In this document: one piece after another, positions 1 through 9,384 of the stretch
Numbering within the stretch: the stretch's first letter is position 1
Layout of the letters: each line of letters opens with the position of its first letter
Assembly (NCBI GenBank): GCA_031553805.1
Contig: JAVBLC010000013.1
Coordinates: forward strand, 106,896 to 170,895
DNA: 64,000 nucleotides
Reading direction: 5' to 3'
Source: JAITVB01 sp031553805
GTDB taxonomy: Bacteria > Bacteroidota > Bacteroidia > Bacteroidales > Rikenellaceae
The notes under the pieces: model-generated
What the model saw: only the letters and a program-made list of their open reading frames with translations
What the model was told of the DNA's origin: nothing
Databases searched by the model: none
Position numbers and translations under genes: made by a program

Positions 1-60
1 TCATTGAAAGTTAATTCCAAAAAATAAGGTTCGAGGGCACCGTTAATAATATCTTTTAAT

Positions 61-68
61 TATTTTTG
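61..68 (+). promoter_or_regulatory. Bacteroidetes -7 promoter box for the metalloprotease gene
   Basis: TATTTTTG matches the TAnnTTTG consensus of the Bacteroidetes primary sigma factor. It leaves a leader of about 95 bases before the start codon at 170. No clear -33 TTTG is seen. The leader can form small hairpins, for example CCTCT with AGAGG near 92-106. Confidence 0.5.
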
Positions 69-169
69 CTGATCGCAACATCTCCTCTGCGTGAGAGGGA
101 CTCAAAAAACCTCCCCTACGCAGTTGGCAAGGGGCGCGCTGTTGTTTATCCTAACCTAAATTTCCATAA

Positions 170-2683
170 ATGAAAAAGCTCAATTTGAGGCCGGTGATCG
201 CGATGACACTCATACTGGCCTGTATGCTCGGCGCCCTCGACGCTTCGGCCGCCGATAAGAAAAAAGGCAAAACCGCCACCGTAGCCGCCGACACCACGGC
301 CAAAAAACCCGCGGCCCCCGCCGGTTCGATCGAAGCCATGATCAAACCCGGCGCCAAGCAGACATCCGGGATGCTCACCGTAATCGAACAGGAAGACAAA
401 TTTTACTTTCTGATCCCGGTCAGCCTGTTGCAGAAGGACATGCTTATCGTCAACCGGTTAGTAAAAGCGCCGGCCGAGAAACGGAGCAGCTACTCGGGCG
501 ACGAAATCTACGAAGAGATGATCCGTCTGGCCGAGTCGCCCAACGGCAAACGCCTGTTCATCGAACGCGTCGCCACGCGCGATTTGCCCCGTGACACGGT
601 GGGCGAGATGTACCAATCGGTGATGCGTTCGAATATGCAGCCGCTCATCGCCTCGTTCGAGATCAAGGCCCGCAGCAAAGAGAAAGACTCGCTGCTGGTC
701 GACGTGACCGACCTGGTCAACGGCGACAACGAGCTGTTCAGCTTCGATGCCAGTTATAAGATCATGGAGGGACTGACCGCGCTGCAGGGCGACAAGTCAT
801 ACATCCAGTCGATCCGCACCTACCCGATCAACACCGAAATCCGGACGGTCAAAACGTTCGTTTACACCCCCGAACGCCAGCCGGGCTCGACCCGCCAACC
901 GGCCTCGACGCCGATGACCTACGAGATCAACACCTCGATCGTCGTTTTGCCCGAGGTGCCGATGCAACCGCGTTACGCCGACCCGCGCGTGGGTTACTTC
1001 ACCGACCGCTACGTCGATTTTGACAAAAATCCGCAGGGGATCAAGAATATGGAGATGATCTCGCGCTGGCGCCTCGAGCCCAAACCCGAGGACGTGGAAA
1101 AATACAAACGCGGCGAACTGGTAGAACCCGTTCAGCCGATCATTTTTTATATCGATCCCGCTACGCCTAAAAAGTGGGTGCCTTACCTGATCGCCGGGGT
1201 CAATGACTGGCAGGCCGCCTTTGAAAAGGCCGGTTTCAAGAACGCCATCATGGGCCTCGAAGCCCCGACTGCCGAGCAGGATTCGACCTGGAGCCTGGAA
1301 GACGCACGCTTCAGCGCAATCGTCTACAAGCCGTCGGACATTGCCAACGCCAGCGGTCCCCACGTGAGCGACCCCCGCACAGGACAGATCATGGAGAGCC
1401 ACATCAACTGGTTCCACAACGTGATGTCGCTCCTGCACCACTGGTATATGATCCAGGCCGGGCCGACCGACCCGGGCGCCCGGGAAATGGTCTTTGACGA
1501 CGCACTGATGGGCGATCTGATCCGTTTCGTGTCGTCGCACGAGGTGGGCCACACCCTCGGCCTGCGCCACAACTTCGGATCGAGCGCCATGACCCCGACC
1601 GACAGCCTGCGCAGCGCAGCGTTCCTGGCCAAAAACGGGCACACGGCCTCGATCATGGACTACGCCCGTTTCAACTATGTAGCACAACCGGAAGACAACA
1701 TCGCCCGCCAACTGCTCTACCCGCGCATCGGCGACTACGACAAGTGGGCGATCGAATGGGGTTACCGCCGTTTCCCGGGCGTGAGCGCCAACGACGAAGC
1801 CGGCAAACTTAACGAATGGGTCATTTCGGCCCTGCGAAACCCGCGCAACTATTTCCTTTCGGAGGAAAGCAGCCGTACCCCGAGCGACCCCCGTTCGCAG
1901 ACCGAAGACCTGGGCAACGACCAGATGAAATCGAACGCCTACGGCATCAAAAACCTCAAAGTGGTGATGGCTGGTCTGCCGACGTGGACCGCCGTAGCCA
2001 ACGAAGACTATGCCAACCTGCGCACGATGCACGCTGAGGTGATGACCCAATATTATCGCTACGTGGGCCACGTCGAAAAGTGGGTGGGCGGCATCTACGA
2101 AACCCCGAAGATGATCGAGCAGCCGGGCCCGGTTTACGTTTATGTTGAAAAAGCGAAGCAGCAGGAAGCGATGAAATTCATCGACGAGCAGTTCTTCACC
2201 ACCCCGTCGTGGCTCTTCGACCAGGCCATCCTCGAAAAAACCGGCACGCCGGCCACCGAAATGATGACCATGCTCTGCTCACGCCTCGTTCCGTCGCTGC
2301 TGAGCAACCGCGTGCTGGGCAACATGATCTCGGCCGAGGCCGCGATCGGCAAGCAGGCTTACACGATGACCGACTTCTACAACGACCTCAACCGGACGGT
2401 ATGGAGCGAACTCTCGAGCGGTCGCACACCCGACACCTTCCGCCGCATCCTGCAAAAAACCTACGTCGAAACGCTGATCGCCCGCGCCGGCCTGGACGCC
2501 GCCACACAATCGGCTCCGGTTAATGCGGCGATGCAGGTATCGGACATCCGCAGCTACGCCCTCGCGCAGTTGCGCACGCTGATGGGCCGCCTGAGCGCCG
2601 CCGCGCCTGCCGACCCGGTGGCCCGCGCCCACTACCAGTATCTGGCCGCCGAGATCAAGAATGTCATCGACGGAAGCAAATAA
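170..2683 (+). CDS. Secreted zinc-dependent metalloprotease (DUF5117/DUF4953 type)
   Basis: An 837-residue protein with an N-terminal signal peptide (hydrophobic stretch about residues 9-27, ending ASA). The catalytic metzincin-like motif HEVGHTLGLRH lies at residues 457-467, giving zinc ligands H457, H461 and H467 and catalytic E458. The N-terminal part (about 50-240) resembles the DUF5118/DUF5117 regions and the catalytic part the DUF4953 region of large Bacteroidetes zinc proteases, from memory of those families. It is predicted to be exported and to cleave protein or peptide substrates in the periplasm or outside the cell; the substrate is unknown. The ATG at 170 is the only start giving a proper signal peptide. 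It is monocistronic, with its own promoter candidate and a strong terminator behind it. Confidence 0.9.
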   Translation: MKKLNLRPVIAMTLILACMLGALDASAADKKKGKTATVAADTTAKKPAAPAGSIEAMIKPGAKQTSGMLTVIEQEDKFYFLIPVSLLQKDMLIVNRLVKAPAEKRSSYSGDEIYEEMIRLAESPNGKRLFIERVATRDLPRDTVGEMYQSVMRSNMQPLIASFEIKARSKEKDSLLVDVTDLVNGDNELFSFDASYKIMEGLTALQGDKSYIQSIRTYPINTEIRTVKTFVYTPERQPGSTRQPASTPMTYEINTSIVVLPEVPMQPRYADPRVGYFTDRYVDFDKNPQGIKNMEMISRWRLEPKPEDVEKYKRGELVEPVQPIIFYIDPATPKKWVPYLIAGVNDWQAAFEKAGFKNAIMGLEAPTAEQDSTWSLEDARFSAIVYKPSDIANASGPHVSDPRTGQIMESHINWFHNVMSLLHHWYMIQAGPTDPGAREMVFDDALMGDLIRFVSSHEVGHTLGLRHNFGSSAMTPTDSLRSAAFLAKNGHTASIMDYARFNYVAQPEDNIARQLLYPRIGDYDKWAIEWGYRRFPGVSANDEAGKLNEWVISALRNPRNYFLSEESSRTPSDPRSQTEDLGNDQMKSNAYGIKNLKVVMAGLPTWTAVANEDYANLRTMHAEVMTQYYRYVGHVEKWVGGIYETPKMIEQPGPVYVYVEKAKQQEAMKFIDEQFFTTPSWLFDQAILEKTGTPATEMMTMLCSRLVPSLLSNRVLGNMISAEAAIGKQAYTMTDFYNDLNRTVWSELSSGRTPDTFRRILQKTYVETLIARAGLDAATQSAPVNAAMQVSDIRSYALAQLRTLMGRLSAAAPADPVARAHYQYLAAEIKNVIDGSK

Positions 2684-2701
2684 ATTCCAATCAGATACGA
2701 T

Positions 2702-2736
2702 AAAACAGCGGGATAGAGTGCCATCCCGCTGTTTTT
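2702..2736 (+). terminator. Intrinsic terminator of the metalloprotease gene
   Basis: Inverted repeat AAAACAGCGGGAT / ATCCCGCTGTTTT with an 8-base loop, followed by a T-rich run, 19 bases after the stop codon at 2683. Confidence 0.85.
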
Positions 2737-2739
2737 ATT

Positions 2740-2747
2740 TATCTTCG
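2740..2747 (+). promoter_or_regulatory. Near-consensus -7 box before the barrel gene
   Basis: TATCTTCG differs from TAnnTTTG at one base and lies 41 bases before the ATG at 2789, directly after the previous gene's terminator. Confidence 0.4.
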
Positions 2748-2788
2748 CACCCGGAAACAATAATTACACGATAACTTAAACCTGTCCT

Positions 2789-3508
2789 ATGAAATTTTTT
2801 ACTAAATTCTTGTCGCTTGCAACGGCCGTATTGCTGTGCGCCCCGCTCGCAGCCCAGGAGACCCCGCACACCGACGGTTTCCTGAAACGCTTTTCGGTCG
2901 GCCTCGACCTGGGGACCTACGGGGGCGGCTTCCAGGCGGGGGTGTCGCTGCTGCCGTCGCTCAAGGCCCGTGTGGGTTTCGACTACCTCGAGGCCACCTA
3001 CAGCCGCACGATCGACTTCGACGCCGACGACTACTACACCGGTGTCAACTACGACGGCCAGATCTTCGATCCGAAAGCCTCGTTTCCCAACGCTAAGCTG
3101 ATGCTCGATTACTACCCGGCCAAGAACGTGCCCGTCTGCCTCACCGGCGGCGTCTACTTCGGCACGAACAAGGTCGACGTCCGGGGTTACTATCCGGGCC
3201 GCGCTTTCTCGCCGCTCGAAAACACCGTGATCACGCCCGACTCTGGTGGTGATTTTACGGCACAGGCCGTGCTGGGCAACAGCGTGAAACCCTATTTCGG
3301 CATTGGCGTGGGTCGCACGATCCCCAAGAAGCGGGTCGGTTGCCGGTTCGACATCGGCGCCGTTTACCAGGGCCAGCCGGTGCTCGAAGGGCCTTATGTG
3401 AGCACGATGCCCTCATCACAATACTCCGAAGTGGACAACGTCCTCAACAAATGGTATGTGAAGTGGTTTCCTATGCTCAATTTTTCGGTCAACGTGCGCC
3501 TGAACTAA
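2789..3508 (+). CDS. Outer-membrane beta-barrel protein
   Basis: A 239-residue protein with a clear Sec signal peptide (MKKFF-like basic start, hydrophobic core, cleavage near AAQ at residues 21-23; first residues MKFFTKFLSL). The mature part has alternating hydrophobic/polar strands rich in Gly and Tyr and ends in FSVNVRLN, as in porin-like barrels of the Bacteroidetes. No enzymatic motif is seen, so its role (adhesion, transport or structure) cannot be told. It stands alone between two terminators, so it is probably transcribed by itself. Family placement rests on architecture, not on a recognised specific family. Confidence 0.75.
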   Translation: MKFFTKFLSLATAVLLCAPLAAQETPHTDGFLKRFSVGLDLGTYGGGFQAGVSLLPSLKARVGFDYLEATYSRTIDFDADDYYTGVNYDGQIFDPKASFPNAKLMLDYYPAKNVPVCLTGGVYFGTNKVDVRGYYPGRAFSPLENTVITPDSGGDFTAQAVLGNSVKPYFGIGVGRTIPKKRVGCRFDIGAVYQGQPVLEGPYVSTMPSSQYSEVDNVLNKWYVKWFPMLNFSVNVRLN

Positions 3509-3521
3509 CCCCTCGACAATA

Positions 3522-3566
3522 CAAAAGCGATCAGGGCGATTCCTCACGGAGTCGCCCTGATCTTTT
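3522..3566. terminator. Bidirectional terminator between convergent genes
   Basis: Arms around GATCAGGGCGA and TCGCCCTGATC, flanked by AAAA on the left and TTTT on the right. It can therefore serve both the barrel gene (ending 3508) and the leftward DUF2141 gene (ending 3595). Confidence 0.8.
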
Positions 3567-3594
3567 GATAACTAACTACAAAAAACGCGCGTGT

Positions 3595-4044
3595 CTATTC
3601 GGCCTGTGCCACCGGCGGCAATTCAGCTTTGCGGACAGTAATGTGCAGGGCGGTGTCGCCGTCAATGATAAACTTGCAAGCCTGGAAAGTCGGCGGGCCG
3701 GCCACCGGTTTGACGTCATTGCTAAAACCATAGGGTTCGAGCGGCAGACCGGTCATCCCCATATCGAGGCGATAGTTGTCATTCTCGTCCTGGAAAAGGG
3801 CGATCGCATAGTCGCCCGACGGCACGTCGGGCAGGTCGATCGCTGCGGTCACCGAGGTGCTTTCGACCTTGACCATCTCTCCCGCTACGGGGATAAATTT
3901 CGGCCAACCGGCTTCGTTGAAGAGGGCGACCATCAGGTTTCCCTGGTTAGCGATTAAGCCATCGACGGTGAGCGTCAGGCGGTTTTGGGCAGCAAGGGTC
4001 AGGGCGGCTGCCACGCAGGCAACCGTCAAAAACAGTTTTTTCAT
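3595..4044 (-). CDS. DUF2141-family secreted protein
   Basis: A 149-residue protein with a signal peptide (MKKLFLTVACVAAALTLAAQ). The mature part has the DUF2141 pattern seen in many Bacteroidetes: LTLTVDGL, GNLMVALFNEAGWP, DLPDVPSGDYAIALFQDENDN and the LDMGMTGLPLEPYGFSND turn. The function of DUF2141 is not established; it looks like a small periplasmic beta-sandwich. It lies 53 bases after the regulator gene ending at 4098 and may be co-transcribed with it and with the membrane protein upstream. Confidence 0.8.
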   Translation of the reverse strand: MKKLFLTVACVAAALTLAAQNRLTLTVDGLIANQGNLMVALFNEAGWPKFIPVAGEMVKVESTSVTAAIDLPDVPSGDYAIALFQDENDNYRLDMGMTGLPLEPYGFSNDVKPVAGPPTFQACKFIIDGDTALHITVRKAELPPVAQAE

Positions 4045-4097
4045 GATTTTTAGGATTTTAGAGGTTTAAAAGAGTGACGTCGAATTTCTCGAAAAAG

Positions 4098-4391
4098 CTA
4101 TTTTGATTTCAGATTCAGATAGGTTTGCAGGGCGCGGACATAGTCGTCGAGGGCTTCGGTGCCGCGAGGGGTGATCCGGCAGACGGTGCGCGGCATTTTT
4201 CCTTGAAAAGTCTTCTCAATCGTGATGTATCCCGCTTCGCTTAGTTTGTCGAGTTGCACGCTCAGGTTGCCGGCCGTCGCCCCGGTCTGCTCACGGAGGT
4301 AGGTGAAGTCGGCCTCCTCGACCCCCACCAGCAGTGACATCACGGCCAAGCGGAGTTGCGAGTGCAGCAGCGGGTCGAGTTCCTTAAACAT
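4098..4391 (-). CDS. Winged-helix transcriptional regulator (HTH_34-like)
   Basis: A 97-residue single-domain DNA-binding protein. The winged-helix features are the helix pair FTYLREQTGATAGNLSVQLD (about residues 29-48), the recognition helix with LDKLSEAGYI, and a wing around FQGKMPRTVCRITPRG. These match short MarR/PadR-like regulators of the HTH_34 kind, which usually control neighbouring membrane-protein genes. Its start overlaps the end of the upstream membrane-protein gene by 8 bases, so the two are translationally coupled and probably form one regulatory unit. Effector and target are unknown; autoregulation of this operon is an inference. Confidence 0.8.
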   Translation of the reverse strand: MFKELDPLLHSQLRLAVMSLLVGVEEADFTYLREQTGATAGNLSVQLDKLSEAGYITIEKTFQGKMPRTVCRITPRGTEALDDYVRALQTYLNLKSK

Positions 4392-5013
4392 TTTCGGAAG
4401 CTTTTTTGTTTAACTTGTAGCCGGGAACCACAAAGCCGAGGATCATGCACACGGCCAGGATAAAGAAGGGCACCACACCCGCATAGGCGTGCCAGAATAA
4501 GTAAGTCACCAGGCAGAGCAACGCCCCACCCCACAGGATCCAGGCTCCGGTCAGGAACGGGCGGAAACGGCAGGCACGGCCGGTGACCTGTTCGGCAATG
4601 CCGGCCATAATCAGGATGATTGGGGTGATCATGATGAAAATGCGCGGCTCCTGCATCCCGTAACCGTAGCCGAAGATCAGGATGAGAAAAACCACCACTG
4701 CGTTGCCGAATCCGCGCCAGGCCGAGGTGATCACGGCGTCGATGTGGGTTTTGACCAGGGCTTGTTTATCGACCTTCTTTTCGACCACCAGCCGGTCGAC
4801 GATCGAACCGGGGATCATCAGCGTCCAGACCAAGAACGCGTAATGCGAGTGCAGGGCAAAAAGCAGGATCACGTTCAGCACAGCGACCGCAGCTACCAGG
4901 TAGCCGTAGTAGATCATCGAGGTGCCACTCCCCCTCTGAAAATTGTTGCGGGCACGTTCGATCATCTCGGTGATCACGGCCAGGCTCTCTTGTTCGGTGA
5001 ATCTTGTTTCCAT
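4384..5013 (-). CDS. Multi-spanning membrane protein, partner of the winged-helix regulator
   Basis: About 209 residues beginning METRFTEQES, with about five hydrophobic segments (for example around TSMIYYGYLVAAVAVLNVIL, AYGFLVWTLM-like, AVVVFLILIFGYGYGM, IFIMITPIILIMAGIA and VVPFFILAVCMILGFVV). The ATG at 5013 is chosen over the longer frame opening at 5058 because the extra residues are Lys/Asn-rich and the A-rich stretch just upstream is typical of Bacteroidetes initiation. Such proteins often occur beside HTH_34 regulators in this phylum. No transport or enzyme motif is recognised. Confidence 0.7.
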   Translation of the reverse strand: METRFTEQESLAVITEMIERARNNFQRGSGTSMIYYGYLVAAVAVLNVILLFALHSHYAFLVWTLMIPGSIVDRLVVEKKVDKQALVKTHIDAVITSAWRGFGNAVVVFLILIFGYGYGMQEPRIFIMITPIILIMAGIAEQVTGRACRFRPFLTGAWILWGGALLCLVTYLFWHAYAGVVPFFILAVCMILGFVVPGYKLNKKASENV

Positions 5014-5159
5014 ATCTTTTCGGTTTTTAAGGATTTTATGTTTTAAATTACAATGCAAATATAAAGTAGTTTATTTTATAAACCAATTATTTTGAGCGTT
5101 TTTTAGGGGATTTTTCATTTTTTCATGCAATGCATTGATTGTCAGTGGTAAATAGTTTT

Positions 5160-5207
5160 AATAAAGATAGGTACGACGAACAAAAGTCCGTCGTACCTAT
5201 CTTTATT
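5160..5207. terminator. Long perfect hairpin downstream of metH
   Basis: Arms of 19 bases at 5160-5178 and 5189-5207 pair perfectly around a 10-base loop. The core is AAGATAGGTACGACG / CGTCGTACCTATCTT. It lies about 60 bases after the metH stop on the minus strand, with an A/T-rich exit, and may act as a bidirectional terminator. Confidence 0.65.
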
Positions 5208-5234
5208 GGCCACTGCACAAGAGATTTTTATGCA
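5206..5234 (-). repeat. Fragment of dispersed repeat R2 (one end only)
   Basis: TTGGCCACTGCACAAGAGAT followed by TTTTATGCA matches, in inverted orientation, the end of the R2 element seen near 26580, 55560 and 61315 (the GCATAAAAATCTCTTG end). Only this end of the repeat is present here. Confidence 0.6.
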
Positions 5235-5265
5235 GGGAGTAACAATACTGGCTTTGCTTTAATAA

Positions 5266-8200
5266 TTACCGCAAGTGCTGCGGCATCAGGCGTCGAAGTT
5301 CCTCGACGGGCACTCCGCGACGGGCGGCATAGTCTTCCAACTGCGCGGCATCGACCTGCCCCACCCCGAACAAGCGTGCCTCGGGATTGGCGAAGACCAG
5401 CCCGCAAACCGAAGCCGTGGGCGTCATCGCGTAGGATTCGGTTAACCCAACCCCGATCAGCTCTGCAACGTGCAACAATTCGAAAACTTCGCGTTTTTCA
5501 GAATGGTCGGGCATCGCCGGATAACCGAACGCCGGACGGAAGCCGACGTACCGGCCACGGATCACCTCGTCCAACGAAAGGTCTTCGCCGGGCGAAAAAC
5601 CCCACAGCGTGCGGCGCACCATCGTGTGCAGCAATTCCGAAAAGGCTTCGGCCAGGCGGTCGCCCAGACTAGCTGCCAGCAGGGCACGGTAGTCGTCGCC
5701 CGCCGCCCGGTAGTGGGTTTGGAGCGCGTCCATCCCCAGGCCGGTGGTCAGCGCAAAGGCTGCCACATAGTCGTTCTGCCCCGAGGAAAGCGGCAGCAGG
5801 AAATCGGACAGGCAAAGGTTTTCGGGGCGGCCAGCCTCCTGGTTTCGGAGCTGGGGCAGGCGCAGTTCGCCCTCGCCGGTGTGGATCACCACATCGTCGC
5901 CGTCGCCGTTGGCCGGGTAAATGCCTACGGCGGCGTTGGCCTGCAACAGGCGGTCGCGGATGATTTCGTCCAACAGGAGACAGGCGTCGTCGTATAACGC
6001 TTTGGCGGCATCGCCTTTCTCGGGATGTTCGAAAAGTTCCGGGAAACGGCCCGGCAATTCCCACGCGCCAAAGAACGGCGACCAATGGATATACTTGGCG
6101 ATTTCGGCCAACGAAAAATCTTTGAAAACGATTTTTCCAAGCTGGTTCGGGGGGGCGACTTCCGCGTAGGGAAGCGTCAGGCGGTTGGCACGGGCCTCGG
6201 CCAGCGAGATGTATTGCTTGTCGGCTTCGCGCCGCGAAAAATCTTCGCGCAGGCGGTGCTGGGTTTGGCGGAGGTTGGCGAGATAAGCTTCAAGGCGGTC
6301 CGAGAACAGCTCCGCCAGGATCTTCACATTGTCGGAAGCGTCGCCGGCGTGGATCACCGGGCCGGAGTAGAGCGGAGCGATCATCACCGCCGTGTGGACG
6401 GCCGAGGTCGTCGCCCCGCCGATCAGCACGGGGATCGTCAGGTTGCGGCGTTCGAGTTCGGCCACGACCTTCATCATCTCTTCGAGCGAGGGGGTGATCA
6501 GGCCGCTCAGCCCGATCACATCGGCGCGGTGTTCGACGGCGGCATCGACAATCGCCTCGGCGGGCACCATCACGCCCAGGTCGGTAATCGCATAGCCGTT
6601 GCAGGCCATCACGACCGACACGATGTTCTTACCGATGTCGTGCACGTCGCCCTTGACCGTGGCGATCAGCACACGGCCGGCCGAGGCGGTTTTTCCCTCG
6701 GCGCGTTCCTTCTCGATATAAGGGGTGAGGTAGGCGACGCTCGCTTTCATCACCCGGGCGCTTTTCACGACTTGCGGCAGGAACATTTTTCCTGAACCAA
6801 ACAATTTTCCAACTTCCCCCATCCCGTTCATCAAGGCGCCCTCGATCACGGCCAACGGCGACCCGGTTTCGGCCAAGGCTTCGGCCGTGTCGGTTTCGAT
6901 AAATTCGGTGATGCCTTTGACCAGGCTGTGGGCCAGGCGCTCGGCCGGGGATGCGGCACGCCACGCTTCTTGTTCTTTCGGGGTTTTCGACACGTCCTCG
7001 CGTTCACGGGCTTGTGAGGCATACGCAGACAGGCGTTCGGTAGCGTTCCGGTCGGTATTGAGCACGACGGCTTCGGCCAGGGCCAGCAACGCGGGGTCGA
7101 TGTCGCTGTAAACGGGCAGCATGGCCGGGTTGACAATCGCCATATCCAAGCCCGCCGCAATAGCGTGGTAGAGGAACACGGCATGCATCGCCTCGCGCAC
7201 CGGGTTGTTGCCCCGGAACGAGAACGAGAGGTTGCTCACCCCGCCGCTCACGCGTGCCCCGGGGCAGTTGGCCTTGATCCAACGGACGGCTTCGATGAAG
7301 TCGATGCCATAGGCGTTGTGTTCCTCGATACCAGTCGCTACGGCCAGCACATTGGGGTCGAAAATAATATCTTCGGACGGGAAGCCGGCTTCGGTGAGCA
7401 GACGGTAGGCACGACCGGCGACTTCGGTCTTGCGGGCAAAGGTGTCGGCCTGGCCCCGCTCATCGAACAGCATGATGACGGCGGCGGCACCATAGCGATG
7501 GATCAGCCCGGCGCGGCGCAGGAATTCCGCTTCGCCCTCTTTGAGCGAGATCGAGTTGACGATCGATTTGCCCTGAACACATTGCAGCCCGGCTTCGAGT
7601 ACCTCCCATTTCGAGGAGTCGATCATTACGGGAACACGCGCTATATCTGGTTCTGATGCTATTAAATTTAAAAATTCGGTCATCGCCCCGATGCCGTCGA
7701 TCAGGCCATCGTCCATGCAAACGTCGATCACCTGCGCACCGCCGTCGACCTGTTGGCGGGCCACCGAGAGGGCGTCTTCGTAGCGGCCCTCGCGGATCAT
7801 TTTGGCAAATTTGGCCGAGCCGGCCACATTGGTGCGTTCGCCGATATTTACAAAACCCGTGGTAGCGTCGACACGCAGCACTTCGAGGCCCGAGAGCATC
7901 GTCACGGGCGGACGTTGCGGCAGGCGGCGGGGGGCATAGCGGGCCGCTACGCGGGCAATTGCCCCGATGTGGGCAGGGTTCGTGCCGCAACAGCCGCCGA
8001 CGATATTCAGCAGGCCCTCTTTCAGATAGTCTTCGAGCACGGCGGCCATATAGGAAGCATCCTGGTCGTAGCCGCCGAAGGCGTTGGGCAGCCCCGCATT
8101 GGGGTGGGCCGACACGGCGCACGAGGCGACCGACGCCAGGCGCGACACATAAGGTTTCATCTGTTCGGCCCCGAAAGCGCAGTTCAGGCCGATCGAAAGC

Positions 8201-8910
8201 AGCCGGGCATGAGCGACGGAGACGTAGAACGCTTCGACCGTCTGGCCCGAAAGCAGGCGGCCGCTGGCGTCGGTGACCGTACCCGAAAGCATCACGGGCA
8301 GCGTTTTTCCGGATTCGCGGCAGGCTTCGTCAATGGCAAACAACGCCGCCTTGGCGTTGAGCGTATCGAAAACGGTTTCGACGATAAACAGGTCGACCCC
8401 GCCCTCGATCATCCCACGCACTTGTTCTTGGTAGGCCACCACCAGATCACCGAAGGTCACGTTGCGGAATCCGGGACGGGCCACGTCGGGCGAGAGCGAA
8501 GCCGAGCGATTGGTCGGCCCGATCGAACCGGCCACGAAGCGCGGTTTCGACGGTTTCCGGGCCGTGTGGGCATCGGCCAGGCCGCGGGCCAGGCGGGCGG
8601 CGGCCACGTTCATCGCATAGGCGTCGGACTCAAGGCCGTAGTCGGCCAGCGAAATGGCGTTGGCGTTGAACGTGTTGGTCGAGATGATGTCAGCCCCGGC
8701 CAGCAGGTAAGCTTCGTGGATGCGCCCGATCACATCGGGACGCGTGAAGGTCAGCGCATCGTTGCACCCCTTCAGTTGCCGGGGGTTATAGGTGTAGCGG
8801 TCGCCTCGGTAGTCGGCTTCCTGCAGACCGTAGCTTTGGATCATCGTCCCCAGCGCCCCGTCGAGGACGAGGATGCGCTTTTCCAATTCTTGCTCAATCA
8901 CACTTTTCAT
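5266..8910 (-). CDS. metH: Cobalamin-dependent methionine synthase MetH
   Basis: Transfers the methyl group of 5-methyltetrahydrofolate to homocysteine through methylcobalamin, in the cytoplasm. About 1214 residues, full length for the family. The homocysteine-binding zinc domain has GLNCAFG and GGCCGTNPAHI (about residue 308). A pterin-binding domain follows with FVNIGERTNVAGS (about 355) and DPNVLAVATG. The B12 module carries DVHDIGKN with the cobalt-ligand His near residue 755. The C-terminal reactivation domain includes RPAFGYPAMPDHSEK. The ATG at 8910 is preferred over 8929-8931 because GGAGAT sits just upstream. It overlaps the preceding membrane-protein gene by 17 bases, so it is coupled to it. 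No cobalamin riboswitch is seen upstream. Confidence 0.95.
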   Translation of the reverse strand: MKSVIEQELEKRILVLDGALGTMIQSYGLQEADYRGDRYTYNPRQLKGCNDALTFTRPDVIGRIHEAYLLAGADIISTNTFNANAISLADYGLESDAYAMNVAAARLARGLADAHTARKPSKPRFVAGSIGPTNRSASLSPDVARPGFRNVTFGDLVVAYQEQVRGMIEGGVDLFIVETVFDTLNAKAALFAIDEACRESGKTLPVMLSGTVTDASGRLLSGQTVEAFYVSVAHARLLSIGLNCAFGAEQMKPYVSRLASVASCAVSAHPNAGLPNAFGGYDQDASYMAAVLEDYLKEGLLNIVGGCCGTNPAHIGAIARVAARYAPRRLPQRPPVTMLSGLEVLRVDATTGFVNIGERTNVAGSAKFAKMIREGRYEDALSVARQQVDGGAQVIDVCMDDGLIDGIGAMTEFLNLIASEPDIARVPVMIDSSKWEVLEAGLQCVQGKSIVNSISLKEGEAEFLRRAGLIHRYGAAAVIMLFDERGQADTFARKTEVAGRAYRLLTEAGFPSEDIIFDPNVLAVATGIEEHNAYGIDFIEAVRWIKANCPGARVSGGVSNLSFSFRGNNPVREAMHAVFLYHAIAAGLDMAIVNPAMLPVYSDIDPALLALAEAVVLNTDRNATERLSAYASQAREREDVSKTPKEQEAWRAASPAERLAHSLVKGITEFIETDTAEALAETGSPLAVIEGALMNGMGEVGKLFGSGKMFLPQVVKSARVMKASVAYLTPYIEKERAEGKTASAGRVLIATVKGDVHDIGKNIVSVVMACNGYAITDLGVMVPAEAIVDAAVEHRADVIGLSGLITPSLEEMMKVVAELERRNLTIPVLIGGATTSAVHTAVMIAPLYSGPVIHAGDASDNVKILAELFSDRLEAYLANLRQTQHRLREDFSRREADKQYISLAEARANRLTLPYAEVAPPNQLGKIVFKDFSLAEIAKYIHWSPFFGAWELPGRFPELFEHPEKGDAAKALYDDACLLLDEIIRDRLLQANAAVGIYPANGDGDDVVIHTGEGELRLPQLRNQEAGRPENLCLSDFLLPLSSGQNDYVAAFALTTGLGMDALQTHYRAAGDDYRALLAASLGDRLAEAFSELLHTMVRRTLWGFSPGEDLSLDEVIRGRYVGFRPAFGYPAMPDHSEKREVFELLHVAELIGVGLTESYAMTPTASVCGLVFANPEARLFGVGQVDAAQLEDYAARRGVPVEELRRLMPQHLR

Positions 8911-9373
8911 TCGTATCTCCGGTTCTCGCATATTTACGGTATAATAACAGCCAAAACAGATTGGCCAGCCCCATCCCCACGGCGATGTGGGAGCAAATGA
9001 TCATCCCCGCTAAGCCCGCCACAAGCGCCGACAGCAGGGCGGCTAGCACGCCGATCGCCCCCTCTTCGCCGTATGAAGCGGAAAACAGCGACATGGTCAG
9101 CATGCCGCCGATAAAAACGATCGCCAGGCACGTCGCCACCGAGATCAAACAAACCCAAACCACCCGCCACCGCCAAAATGGGATCTTTGTGAACAGGAAC
9201 CAGTAGCAGGCGACGCACGCCAGCGACGCCCCGATAACCAACCGCCAATTCGTTTCGCCCCCACCCGAGGCGTGAAGGTGCAGCGCATAGAGGATAGCGT
9301 TGCCCAACACAAGGTTGAAAGCGATGCAACCCGGCATGCATAGTGTTTTCGATCGGGAACGCGCTGACGTCAT
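8894..9373 (-). CDS. Hypothetical membrane protein upstream of metH
   Basis: A 159-residue protein with about four to five hydrophobic helices, such as FNLVLGNAILYALHL, LVIGASLACVACYWFLF, VCLISVATCLAIVFIGGM and VLAALLSALVAGLAGMIIC. It ends in a charged cytoplasmic-like tail (RTGDTNEKCD). I do not recognise the family. It sits 11 bases after the glutaminyl cyclase gene and overlaps metH, so the three probably form one leftward operon. An alternative ATG lies at 9337 (MPGCIAFN), which would remove a polar N-terminal dozen residues. Confidence 0.6.
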   Translation of the reverse strand: MTSARSRSKTLCMPGCIAFNLVLGNAILYALHLHASGGGETNWRLVIGASLACVACYWFLFTKIPFWRWRVVWVCLISVATCLAIVFIGGMLTMSLFSASYGEEGAIGVLAALLSALVAGLAGMIICSHIAVGMGLANLFWLLLYRKYARTGDTNEKCD

Positions 9374-9384
9374 CCGACGAAAAG

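Noticed and set aside
797..2071. 424-residue frame opposite the zinc metalloprotease
   Set aside because: Shadow of the metalloprotease, which has an intact HExxHxxGxxH motif.
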